A stretch of DNA of 64,000 bases. Origin: Vibrio sp. 10N.286.49.B3 (GTDB taxonomy: Bacteria; Pseudomonadota; Gammaproteobacteria; Enterobacterales; Vibrionaceae). Below the pieces are notes generated by a model that saw only the letters and a list, made by a program, of their open reading frames with translations, did not search any database and was not told the origin of the DNA. The translations under genes were made by a program, and so were the position numbers. Location: the NCBI RefSeq assembly GCF_002873395.1, contig NZ_MCUV01000004.1, forward strand, positions 124,001-188,000. The letters are read 5' to 3'. Position 1 is the first letter of the stretch; every line of letters starts with the position of its first letter. Shown here one piece after another: positions 28,870 to 36,818 of the stretch.

Positions 28870-30273
28870 ATGAGTAAAGGATATGTTTGGGTCGTCGATG
28901 ACGATAGCTCGATACGTTGGGTAATGGAAAAGACCCTCTCTTCTGCCAATATCAAATGTGAAACTTTCGCGGATGCTGAAAGTGTATTAATGGCGCTAGA
29001 ACGTGAGACACCCGATGTATTGGTCTCTGATATTCGCATGCCCGGCATTGATGGTATGGAGTTACTCAAGCAGGTTCATGTACGTTCTCCTGATTTGCCT
29101 GTCATCATTATGACCGCACACTCGGATTTGGATGCTGCGGTTAATGCTTATCAAAAAGGCGCGTTTGAGTACTTACCTAAGCCGTTTGATATTGATGAAA
29201 CCTTAACCTTAGTTGAGCGTGCGATTGCCCACAGTAATGAGCAGAAACGTGAGCAAGCGAGTAGTGCTCCTGCCTACACTGAAGCACCTGAAATCATTGG
29301 TGAAGCACCAGCCATGCAAGAGGTGTTTCGTGCCATCGGTCGTCTTTCTCGCTCTTCTATCTCTGTGCTTATCAATGGCGAATCTGGCACAGGTAAAGAG
29401 TTAGTTGCTCACGCGCTGCACCGTCATAGCCCACGCGCTAAAGATCCTTTTATTGCCCTAAATATGGCAGCCATTCCCAAGGACCTGATTGAGTCGGAGT
29501 TATTTGGTCATGAAAAAGGGGCGTTTACCGGTGCAAACAGTGTGCGTCAGGGCCGTTTTGAGCAGGCCAATGGCGGGACTTTATTTTTAGATGAAATTGG
29601 TGATATGCCATTGGATATTCAAACGCGTTTATTACGTGTGTTATCCGATGGTCAGTTTTATCGTGTCGGTGGTCATACGGGCATCAAAGTGGATGTGCGC
29701 ATTGTCGCGGCAACTCACCAAAATTTAGAAAAGCTCGTTCATGAAGGCGATTTTCGTGAAGACCTTTTCCACCGCCTGAATGTTATTCGTATTCAAATCC
29801 CTGCGTTAAGGGAAAGACGCCAAGATATTGAAAAGCTGACTTATCACTTTTTGTCACTGGCTGCTGAAGAGATGGGCGTGGAAGTTAAAACGCTGCACCA
29901 AAGCGCGGTGGAGACGTTAACCAATCTTCCTTGGCCAGGTAATGTTCGTCAGTTGGAGAATATCTGTCGCTGGTTAACTGTGATGGCTAGTGGTAGTGAA
30001 GTGTTGCCAAGCGATCTGCCTCATGAGTTATTAGAAGAGCGCAAAACCACGGTGACAGGGGATCTAGGAACTTGGCAGGTTCAACTGGCTGAGTGGGCAG
30101 AGCAAGCCTTGCGATCGGGTGAAACAGAACTTCTCTCTTTTGCTCAACCTGAGTTTGAACGTATCTTACTTGAGGTGGCACTTAAGCACAGTAATGGTCA
30201 TAAGCAAGATGCCGCTAAGGTGCTAGGTTGGGGACGAAATACCCTCACTCGCAAGCTAAAAGAGTTGTATTAA
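28870..30273 (+). CDS. glnG: Nitrogen regulation response regulator NtrC
   Basis: NtrC is the sigma-54 enhancer-binding activator of nitrogen-limitation genes. The 467-residue protein has a receiver domain with phosphorylation site Asp54 (SDIRMPGIDG) and the acidic pocket VVDDDSS, an AAA+ domain with Walker A GESGTGKE, the sigma-54 contact loop GAFTGA and Walker B GGTLFLDEIGD, and a C-terminal Fis-type helix-turn-helix (HKQDAAKVLGWGRNTLTRKL). It should act on the sites before glnA and glnL in this window. Confidence 0.98.
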   Translation: MSKGYVWVVDDDSSIRWVMEKTLSSANIKCETFADAESVLMALERETPDVLVSDIRMPGIDGMELLKQVHVRSPDLPVIIMTAHSDLDAAVNAYQKGAFEYLPKPFDIDETLTLVERAIAHSNEQKREQASSAPAYTEAPEIIGEAPAMQEVFRAIGRLSRSSISVLINGESGTGKELVAHALHRHSPRAKDPFIALNMAAIPKDLIESELFGHEKGAFTGANSVRQGRFEQANGGTLFLDEIGDMPLDIQTRLLRVLSDGQFYRVGGHTGIKVDVRIVAATHQNLEKLVHEGDFREDLFHRLNVIRIQIPALRERRQDIEKLTYHFLSLAAEEMGVEVKTLHQSAVETLTNLPWPGNVRQLENICRWLTVMASGSEVLPSDLPHELLEERKTTVTGDLGTWQVQLAEWAEQALRSGETELLSFAQPEFERILLEVALKHSNGHKQDAAKVLGWGRNTLTRKLKELY

Positions 30274-30356
30274 TCAGCATTGAATTAGGTAGTGTGATAA
30301 TGGCGATTAAAGTTTTATACTGGTAGGTAACTACACAGCGGAATGGACTTATATCA

Positions 30357-31358
30357 ATGATCACAAAAAACTTACCTCTTACTGATTTACACCGACATCT
30401 AGACGGTAATATCCGCACTCAAACGATTTTAGAACTTGGACAACAGTTTGGGGTTGCTCTACCGGCTTACTCCGTTGAAGCATTAACACCACACGTTCAG
30501 ATTGTTGAAGCAGAGCCGACTCTGGTTGCATTCCTATCAAAACTGGATTGGGGCGTTGCGGTGCTTGGTGACCTTGACGCTTGTCGTCGTGTGGCTTATG
30601 AAAACGTTGAAGATGCGTTAAATGCACAAATTGATTATGCCGAGTTACGTTTCTCGCCTTACTACATGGCAATGAAACATAAACTGCCAATCGCAGGTGT
30701 GGTTGAAGCTGTCATTGATGGTGTGGAAGCTGGCGTTCGTGATTTTGGCGTAAAAACGAACCTGATCGGTATCATGAGTCGCACTTTTGGTACCGATGCG
30801 TGTCAAAAAGAATTGGATGGTATTTTGGCACACAAAGATAAGATTGTTGCTGTCGATTTAGCCGGTGATGAGCTGGGTCAACCTGGCGATCGCTTTGTCA
30901 GTCACTTCAATCAAGTGCGCGATGCTGGTTTACAGGTCTCGGTTCATGCTGGTGAAGCGGCAGGTCCGGAAAGTATGTGGCAAGCCATTGAGCAATTAGG
31001 CGCGACGCGTATTGGTCATGGTGTGAAGGCGATTCACGATCCTAAACTGATGGATTACCTTGCTAAGCACCGCATTGGTATTGAGTCGTGCTTAACGTCG
31101 AACATTCAAACGAGTTCGATTGAGTCACTGGCTGTACACCCATTAAAAACCTTCTTAGAGCATGGTGTGATGGCGTGTATTAACACTGATGATCCTGCTG
31201 TTGAGGGGATTGAGTTGCCGTATGAGTATGAAGTTGCTGCGCCACAAGCCGGTTTAACACCAGCGCAAATTCGCCAAGCTCAAATTAATGGTCTGGATCT
31301 AGCGTTCTTATCGGACAATGATAAAGCGGAGCTACGCACAAAAGCGAGCCAACGTTAA
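30357..31358 (+). CDS. add: Adenosine deaminase
   Basis: Deaminates adenosine and deoxyadenosine to (deoxy)inosine in purine salvage. The 333-residue protein carries the metal-binding HRHLDG near the N-terminus (DLHRHLDGN), the zinc histidine and catalytic glutamate in [17 protein letters not shown], and the C-terminal metal aspartate in NTDDPAV. Length is normal for bacterial Add. ATG start 84 bases after glnG, probably with its own promoter. Confidence 0.96.
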   Translation: MITKNLPLTDLHRHLDGNIRTQTILELGQQFGVALPAYSVEALTPHVQIVEAEPTLVAFLSKLDWGVAVLGDLDACRRVAYENVEDALNAQIDYAELRFSPYYMAMKHKLPIAGVVEAVIDGVEAGVRDFGVKTNLIGIMSRTFGTDACQKELDGILAHKDKIVAVDLAGDELGQPGDRFVSHFNQVRDAGLQVSVHAGEAAGPESMWQAIEQLGATRIGHGVKAIHDPKLMDYLAKHRIGIESCLTSNIQTSSIESLAVHPLKTFLEHGVMACINTDDPAVEGIELPYEYEVAAPQAGLTPAQIRQAQINGLDLAFLSDNDKAELRTKASQR

Positions 31359-31373
31359 TCTTCAAGTTCGATC

Positions 31374-31413
31374 AAAAAAGGTCAGAGTGATTTCTCACGC
31401 TGACCTTTTTTTA
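31374..31413. terminator. Bidirectional terminator between add and hemN
   Basis: AAAAAAGGTCAG and CTGACCTTTTTT arms around a 14-base loop with a run of A on one side and T on the other, between two convergent genes. Confidence 0.9.
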
Positions 31414-31427
31414 TCACCAAACTGAGA

Positions 31428-32819
31428 TTAAATCACGCGCGAGAACTGTTGCTGTCTTGCTCGGCTGCGTAGGTATTTATCAAAGCACATGCAGATGTTG
31501 CGGATCAGTAAACGACCACGAAGTGTCACGCGAATCGCTTGCTCATCGACTTCCACTAACTCATCATCAATGAAGGTTTGTAGTAGCTTTAAATCTTCAG
31601 CAAAGTAATGATTAAAGTTTAAGTTAAACTCTGATTCAATCGCTTTCTTATCCAGCTTGAAGTTACAGATCAACTGCTTAATCACTTCACGGCGGATCAA
31701 GTCATCATTGTCGAGTACCACACCACGCCATAGGGCATGACGTAAGTTGTTCACTTGCTCGTAGTACTTTTTCAACTCTTTTTGGTTTTGCGCGTAGGCA
31801 TCACCAATCATCGAAATTGCCGAAACACCAAAGCCAACTAAGTCGCTATCACCTTGTGTGGTGTAGCCTTGGAAGTTGCGGTGCAAAATACCTTGGCGCT
31901 GAGCGATAGCCAATTCATCTTCAGGTAAGGCAAAGTGATCCATACCAATGAACTGATACCCTGCTCCCGTTAAGGTGCTGATGGTATCTTGCAGAATCGA
32001 CATTTTCACTTCTGCAGCGGGTAAATCTTCATCTTTAATTTTGCGTTGTGCAGCGAAAAGTTGCGGCATGTGCGCGTAGTTAAAGACCGATAGACGACCC
32101 GGTTGCATGGCTAGCACTTGCTTTAGTGTCTCTGCAAATGATGCTTCTGTCTGCTTTGGTAGGCCGTAAATCAAATCTAAGTTGGTCGAACGGAAGTCCA
32201 ATAACTTGGCACGTTTCACCATCTCGATAATAAAATCTTCGTCTTGCTCGCGGTTAACCAAGACTTGCACTTCTTTATTGAAGTCTTGAACACCGATGCT
32301 TAAACGGTTAAAACCTTCGGCACGTAAGTGATCCAATACATCCAGTTCAATCTCACGTGGGTCCACTTCAATGCTAATTTCCGCCTCAGAATCAAAGCTA
32401 AATTCGTCACGTAAAATTGTCATTAAACGGGTAATTTGTCTTTTATTTAGATACGTAGGTGTACCACCGCCAAAGTGTAATTGAGTCACTTGGCGATCAC
32501 CTAATAAACCCGCTCGTTGACGAATTTCATGTTCAAGAATATCTAAATACTCATCCGCTTTGTGCGAATGGCGTGTCACGACTTTATTACAACCACAGTA
32601 GTAGCAAAGCTTATGACAAAATGGGATATGGATATATAGGGATAATGGACGCTCTAGATACTGCGTGCAGGCCATATCATAATCAGCAATCGTAAACGCT
32701 TCATGAAACTCTAATGCCGTTGGGTACGAGGTGTAACGCGGGCCTGAATAGTTGTACTTATCTAAGATCGCTTGATCCCAAACGATCTGCTCGTTAGATG
32801 CAGTGTGCTGACTCGACAT
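31428..32819 (-). CDS. hemN: Oxygen-independent coproporphyrinogen III oxidase
   Basis: HemN converts coproporphyrinogen III to protoporphyrinogen IX without oxygen, allowing haem synthesis under anaerobiosis. The radical-SAM cluster motif CHKLCYYCGC (C-x3-C-x2-C) is intact, with the HemN-type YVHIPFC-like sequence just before it and GGGTPTYL after. The C-terminal HemN domain (FQGYTTQGDSDLVGFGVSAIS) is present. I take the ATG at 32819 (MSSQHTASNEQIVWDQ), about 463 residues; an ATG five codons upstream at 32834 is also possible and neither has a good ribosome site. True HemN rather than the HemW paralogue, from the PRYTSYPTALEF N-terminus. Confidence 0.96.
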   Translation of the reverse strand: MSSQHTASNEQIVWDQAILDKYNYSGPRYTSYPTALEFHEAFTIADYDMACTQYLERPLSLYIHIPFCHKLCYYCGCNKVVTRHSHKADEYLDILEHEIRQRAGLLGDRQVTQLHFGGGTPTYLNKRQITRLMTILRDEFSFDSEAEISIEVDPREIELDVLDHLRAEGFNRLSIGVQDFNKEVQVLVNREQDEDFIIEMVKRAKLLDFRSTNLDLIYGLPKQTEASFAETLKQVLAMQPGRLSVFNYAHMPQLFAAQRKIKDEDLPAAEVKMSILQDTISTLTGAGYQFIGMDHFALPEDELAIAQRQGILHRNFQGYTTQGDSDLVGFGVSAISMIGDAYAQNQKELKKYYEQVNNLRHALWRGVVLDNDDLIRREVIKQLICNFKLDKKAIESEFNLNFNHYFAEDLKLLQTFIDDELVEVDEQAIRVTLRGRLLIRNICMCFDKYLRSRARQQQFSRVI

Positions 32820-32967
32820 GAGGATACGTCCCATTTAAAACTTTGACTGGCTATTCTGCCACAGTCAGTAAAAACTCACAGAGCAACAAAATACTTTTTA
32901 CCGACTAATATTCAGAAGTGATAGCTAGATCACGAGTGCACTCTCAATATGAAGAGTGCGCACTTGA

Positions 32968-33456
32968 TTAGACCATTTGAATGTTGATCTGATTATTTAA
33001 AGGCTTTACTTGTTCTTGTAACTGCTTTAATTCATCAATGATAGCGTCACTAAGCCTGGCTTCGGCTTTATGACGCTCAAGGTTATGCTTCATGCGCTCT
33101 GGCTTGTTCATCGCTTGACGTTCTTCGCCACGCGGCATGGATTTCACAATGTGAAACAGTTCCGCCGTTGCTGGGTAAGTGCTATCAAAGTCGATACGCT
33201 TTTCCCCTTGAAGATAATCCATCATGCTATATATGCGGATACTCGCTTCAGATAAATCACACTGACCCTGAATACCCGCTAAACATAATATATTCACGTT
33301 GTCGTAAATATTGGCATTACGCTTATCTATCGCAAAAGATTGATGACGTAGCTGCAATTCCTTTTGCTTCTTTAGTTGTAGCAGAAGGTAACCAGCATAA
33401 CACGCCACGCTGAGCAGAATAATTCCACCTAAGATTGCGAGTATGGTTACATTCAT
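32968..33456 (-). CDS. DUF2489 family membrane-anchored protein
   Basis: A 162-residue protein of unknown function, recognised as the DUF2489 family typical of Vibrio and relatives. One N-terminal membrane helix (TILAILGGIILLSVACYAGYLLLQL) is followed by a charged, mostly helical cytoplasmic domain with conserved-looking CLAGIQGQCDLSEASIRIYSMMDYLQG. It begins 8 bases after the yihI stop, so the two are probably co-transcribed. No function can be inferred from the sequence alone. Confidence 0.82.
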   Translation of the reverse strand: MNVTILAILGGIILLSVACYAGYLLLQLKKQKELQLRHQSFAIDKRNANIYDNVNILCLAGIQGQCDLSEASIRIYSMMDYLQGEKRIDFDSTYPATAELFHIVKSMPRGEERQAMNKPERMKHNLERHKAEARLSDAIIDELKQLQEQVKPLNNQINIQMV

Positions 33457-33464
33457 TGCTTTAC

Positions 33465-34037
33465 TTATCCTTTAAAGTCATTCAGATCAAAGTCTTCAAA
33501 CTGAGCAAGTAGATCATCATCAGACAGTGCTTTGTTTGATGTTGATTTTGGCATGATAACCGGTTGCTCTTCAGACTCAATCTCATCTTCTTCTGGCTCT
33601 AATAGACCAAGACGGTTCATTAGGTGCTCAATGCGATCCAGTTTTTCATCAACAAACTTCTGTAGACCTGCACCTAGGTTTTCACCCATTTCAATGCGGT
33701 CTAGCAATACGTTTAGTTGTGCATCATTTTCTAGCATTTCAAGCTCTTGAGCGGCAGATAGTTTGCGCTCTTGCTTAGTTTGCTTCTTCACTGGCTCAAT
33801 AATAAGTGGGATTTTCTTCTTACTACCAAGACGTGGATCGCGTGCTTGCTTCTGGTGTGACTTTTGAGAATCACTACCATCAGAGTGACGGCTACCTGAT
33901 TTTAAGCCTTTACGCTTTTTAATGCGTTTGCGCTCACGACCTTCTACATCTGATTCGCTACGGTTACGTGTAACATTAGGGCTAACCGCTTCCGCCATTA
34001 ACGCACCAGGTTTTCTCGATTTTTTGCTACGACTCAT
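33465..34037 (-). CDS. yihI: Der GTPase-activating protein YihI
   Basis: YihI stimulates the GTPase Der (EngA) and so tunes late 50S ribosome assembly. The 190-residue protein has a disordered, very basic N-terminal half (KKSRKPGALM, RERKRIKKRKG) and a helical C-terminal half with conserved LENDAQLNVLLDRIEMGENL and FVDEKLDRIEHLM, ending in an acidic tail (LSDDDLLAQFEDFDLNDF). Layout and motifs match the family. Confidence 0.93.
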   Translation of the reverse strand: MSRSKKSRKPGALMAEAVSPNVTRNRSESDVEGRERKRIKKRKGLKSGSRHSDGSDSQKSHQKQARDPRLGSKKKIPLIIEPVKKQTKQERKLSAAQELEMLENDAQLNVLLDRIEMGENLGAGLQKFVDEKLDRIEHLMNRLGLLEPEEDEIESEEQPVIMPKSTSNKALSDDDLLAQFEDFDLNDFKG

Positions 34038-34448
34038 TGCTGGGTCTTCCTCAGTAAAACTTACATCATTACCAATAAGTCATACTCTGGATGAAAACAC
34101 TGCAATAGTCAGGTGCTCATTCACTAAGTACAACTTAACGTGGTGTCGGCCTCTCTAATTATAGCGAGATCGATAAAACTTACCGTAAGATGCATAATCT
34201 ACGATAAGTTATGGCTGAAACCACATCCAAATTTAAACTTTAATAAGTCATCAACTGCGACGCGCGCAATACTTATCAAAAGGGATGCGAAACATACCAG
34301 AAAGTGCGTATAGAGTGGAGCGCTATTGCACATTTTTTCATCAAATTAATAAAAAAAGTACCTGAGAAGCAAAAATGCCCCGCAGCATCATTGTTTTCAC
34401 AATCACTGTAGGGCAATTCATCACGCTTTCGCTCATCGACCAATGCGA
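34038..34448. other. Intergenic region cytochrome c4 / yihI
   Basis: A 411-base non-coding stretch upstream of yihI. It holds the terminator of the cytochrome gene at its left end and presumably the yihI promoter. No ORF with a ribosome site, repeat or recognisable operator was seen. Confidence 0.5.
34372..34418 (-). terminator. Rho-independent terminator of the cytochrome c4 gene
   Basis: On the minus strand TTGCCCTACAGTG and a matching GCTGCGGGGCA arm enclose inner pairing TTG/CAA and are followed by five T. Confidence 0.75.
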
Positions 34449-35066
34449 CTAGTGCAAGCCACCAACGTATTTCGACAAGGTATCAATGTCGCCATCGGTT
34501 AGCTTAATGGCCACATCACGCATCATGCCATTCATATCATTATTGCGTGTGCCATCGCGAAACTTCTCAAGCTGCAATTTAATGTAATCGGCTTGCTGAC
34601 CTGAGATTTTTGGAAAGCCTGATAGTTCAGTACCATTCCCTCGAGGACCATGACAAGCGATACAAGCGGCAATTCCTCGCTCGGCATCACCAGCAGAATA
34701 TAAGTTTTTACCCTGTTCTACGACATTTTCTGGGGTACTGTTGGCGGAAATAGGCAGTGAGGCGTAGTAGGCAGCAAGGTCGAGCATGTCTTGATCTGAC
34801 AGCGGCATTGCCATTGCACTCATCACAGGATCATAACGTCCCTGCTTGCCAGCACTGCTCATTCCTAACTTAAGCTCTTGTAATTGCTTGTTAAGGTATT
34901 TACCATGCTGACCCGCTAATTTCGGGTAGCTAGTAATTAAGCTATTGCCATCAGCTCCGTGACAGGCAACGCAAGTTTGTGATTTGGCTTTCCCTGCTTC
35001 GATATTGCCTTCAGCCCATACCGAGCAGCTAGCCAGAAGAGTCAAAATTAGCGCTAATTTCTTCAT
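34449..35066 (-). CDS. Dihaem cytochrome c4
   Basis: A periplasmic dihaem electron carrier that feeds terminal oxidases. The 205-residue precursor has a signal peptide (MKKLALILTLLASCSVWA) and two haem-binding motifs, CVACH at residues 32-36 and CIACH at 135-139. The two halves are homologous class I cytochrome c domains, each with a methionine ligand region (VMSAMAMPLSD; MNGMMRDVAIKLTD). Divergent from engB, an arrangement that I recall from other vibrios. No gene symbol is firmly established for this locus. Confidence 0.93.
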   Translation of the reverse strand: MKKLALILTLLASCSVWAEGNIEAGKAKSQTCVACHGADGNSLITSYPKLAGQHGKYLNKQLQELKLGMSSAGKQGRYDPVMSAMAMPLSDQDMLDLAAYYASLPISANSTPENVVEQGKNLYSAGDAERGIAACIACHGPRGNGTELSGFPKISGQQADYIKLQLEKFRDGTRNNDMNGMMRDVAIKLTDGDIDTLSKYVGGLH

Positions 35067-35213
35067 GATATTCCATTATAATTATCAAGCTTCCAGTACC
35101 ACTCTATGTTGTCAGTCATGGTACAATAGGCGATCTTATATAAAACACATATATTTTACACAATTTCACAAAAAAGTAATCAATCGACTACAAAAGTCGG
35201 GATGGAGTTAACA

Positions 35214-35864
35214 GTGAGCGTAAAAATTCATTATCAAAACACGCATTTCATTACCAGTGCGCCTGATATTCGTCATCTACCAGAAGACGAGGGTATCGAA
35301 ATTGCGTTCGCAGGACGCTCCAACGCTGGTAAATCAAGCGCATTAAACCGCTTAACCAATCAAAGAAGTTTAGCAAAAACCAGTAAAACGCCAGGACGTA
35401 CGCAGCTTATTAACCTATTTAAGGTGACGGAAGGCTGTCATATTGTCGATTTACCAGGTTACGGTTTTGCTCAAGTTCCTCTTGAAATGAAGAAGAAATG
35501 GCAAAAATCACTGGGTGAATACCTACAGAAACGTAGCTGCCTCAAAGGGTTAGTTGTTCTGATGGATATCCGTCACCCAATGAAAGACCTTGACCAACAG
35601 ATGATCTACTGGGCGGTTGATAGCCGTATTCCAGTTCAAGTTCTGTTGACCAAAGCAGACAAACTGAAAAGTGGCGCACGTAAAGCACAACTACTGAAGA
35701 TCCGTAAAGACGCTGAAAGCTTCGGTGGCACGGTTGTCGTTGATATGTTCTCGTCGCAAAACGGCATCGGTGTTGATCAACTTCGCAACAAGTTAGACAC
35801 ATGGTTCGCGCCTGCCTTTGCTCATTTGCAAGAAGAAGAGCAAAATAACGCAGATAACGACTAA
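35214..35864 (+). CDS. engB: Ribosome biogenesis GTPase EngB (YsxC/YihA)
   Basis: EngB is an essential GTPase acting in 50S subunit assembly. A GTG at 35214 with GGAG 6 bases upstream gives [19 protein letters not shown], 216 residues; the ATG at 35202 overlaps that ribosome site and is rejected. G1 is [10 protein letters not shown]2 lies near TPGRTQ, G3 is DLPGYGFA and G4 is TKADK. A terminator follows; downstream lies the spf sRNA region and convergent polA, the classic polA-spf-engB order. Confidence 0.97.
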   Translation: MSVKIHYQNTHFITSAPDIRHLPEDEGIEIAFAGRSNAGKSSALNRLTNQRSLAKTSKTPGRTQLINLFKVTEGCHIVDLPGYGFAQVPLEMKKKWQKSLGEYLQKRSCLKGLVVLMDIRHPMKDLDQQMIYWAVDSRIPVQVLLTKADKLKSGARKAQLLKIRKDAESFGGTVVVDMFSSQNGIGVDQLRNKLDTWFAPAFAHLQEEEQNNADND

Positions 35865-35892
35865 GATTCACCCTTAGCCTCACTGCCGATAT

Positions 35893-35950
35893 CAGCCCTG
35901 CTTCACTCTTCTTTTTAGTAAGAGTTGATGAGTGGGGCTTTTTTTTGCCT
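35893..35950 (+). terminator. Rho-independent terminator after engB
   Basis: AGCCC and GGGGCT arms with inner pairing (ACTCTT / AAGAGT) are followed by eight T, about 70 bases after the stop codon. Confidence 0.8.
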
Positions 35951-36091
35951 GTCATTTGCTCGTTGGGGGATGAAATCGAATCTATTTTTCAGTACTTCAC
36001 GGCATAAGAAAATACCAAGCGACGCTTCAGCAAAAGGGAAGGAAAAAAGTCAGTAAAAGACAAAGACCAGCAAAAAAGAAAGGAAAAGGGA

Positions 36092-36125
36092 ATAAAAAAG
36101 AAAGCCCCACTAATTTTAGTGAGGC
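36092..36125 (-). terminator. Rho-independent terminator of a probable sRNA
   Basis: On the minus strand GCCTCACTAA and TTAGTGGGGC pair across a 2-base loop and the stem is followed by a T-rich run. No protein gene lies upstream on that strand for 400 bases, so it probably ends a non-coding transcript. Confidence 0.75.
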
Positions 36126-36249
36126 AAGGGGAGAGAAGTATTATATGTTAAGTAAGTTATATTTCTTATTCTGCCCCTAGCATCCGCCACAAAACGATAA
36201 TTTGCAACCCTCCCCAATTGGTTGAAATCCCACCAAAAACGATAGGTAA
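36092..36249 (-). ncRNA. Probable small RNA downstream of spf
   Basis: A possible -10 TATATT lies at 36257-36262 on the minus strand, giving a start near 36249 and an RNA of about 150-160 bases that ends at the terminator at 36092-36125. It contains no coding frame with a ribosome site. From memory, Aliivibrio salmonicida has a second sRNA (VSsrna24) a few hundred bases downstream of spf, although I recall it as much shorter; this could be its counterpart. The 5' end is inferred and no good -35 was found. Confidence 0.55.
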
Positions 36250-36538
36250 CCCATTGAATATAAATAATTTAATTGTTAAATTCCTCTCAAAACAAAGCCG
36301 TTAATTCTCGATCGAAAATAACAAAAGTGTGACAGAAAAGAAGTTACAAAAAATGAAGATAAAATAAGCAGAAAAAACAGCAGACGATCAACGCTAGTGA
36401 CCCGTGGTGATCTGATATTGCAGAGAAGATAAGTGAATAAAGAAAAATAGTACGAAAAAATACGCCATATCAACAAAGGCAGTCAAACTCTTTACAATCA
36501 ACAAGATAGCGTGTGATATAAAGTTTTCTTTGCCCCAT

Positions 36539-36643
36539 AAAAAATGCCCCAGTCAAAAACTGACTGGGGCGGCTGAATAAGCCTAATCCAATAACGTGAA
36601 ACAAAAGGTCTGAAAGATAGAACATCTTACCTCTGTACCCTAC
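36539..36643 (-). ncRNA. spf: Spot 42 RNA
   Basis: Spot 42 is an Hfq-dependent sRNA that represses secondary metabolism and uptake genes during growth on preferred sugars. The minus strand begins GTAGGGTACAGAGGTAAGAT at 36643, matching the E. coli Spot 42 5' end essentially base for base. It keeps the TTCTATCTTTCAGACC block and ends in the GCCCCAGTCA / TGACTGGGGC terminator hairpin with a T-run. Length about 105 bases, versus 109 in E. coli. It lies between polA and engB, the conserved location. Confidence 0.97.
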
Positions 36644-36650
36644 GAGTATT

Positions 36651-36678
36651 AATGTACAACAACCGGTCAGAAATTCAA
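36651..36678 (-). promoter_or_regulatory. Promoter of spf
   Basis: On the minus strand TTGAAT (36673-36678) and TACATT (36651-36656) are spaced by 16 bases and end 7 bases before the first base of Spot 42. In E. coli cAMP-CRP represses spf; no convincing CRP palindrome was found here by eye. Confidence 0.7.
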
Positions 36679-36758
36679 CCTTTTTTTGTAATTAATTTTC
36701 ACGTTATTTTACTTTAATGACACAAGGCGTAACTTAGTGATAACTTTATTTCTAATCG

Positions 36759-36787
36759 AAAAAAGCCAGTGTTTGTGCACTGGCTCA
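36759..36787 (-). terminator. Rho-independent terminator of polA
   Basis: GCCAGTG and CACTGGC pair around a 6-base loop; on the minus strand six T follow. About 35 bases after the polA stop. Confidence 0.9.
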
Positions 36788-36818
36788 TCATTTCTACGCT
36801 ATTCGGGTCTAAAAGTGT

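Noticed and set aside
32919..32934. GTGATAGCTAGATCAC as a possible CRP site upstream of hemN
   Set aside because: The half-sites are separated by 8 bases, not 6, so it does not fit the CRP consensus.
32935..32965. Hairpin after the DUF2489 gene considered as a terminator
   Set aside because: The stem is bulged and lacks a T-run on the minus strand; too weak to call.
36276..36476. A 66-codon hydrophobic frame in the spf region
   Set aside because: AT-rich low-complexity sequence (many Phe, Leu and Ser) with no ribosome site; the region is better explained as non-coding RNA territory.
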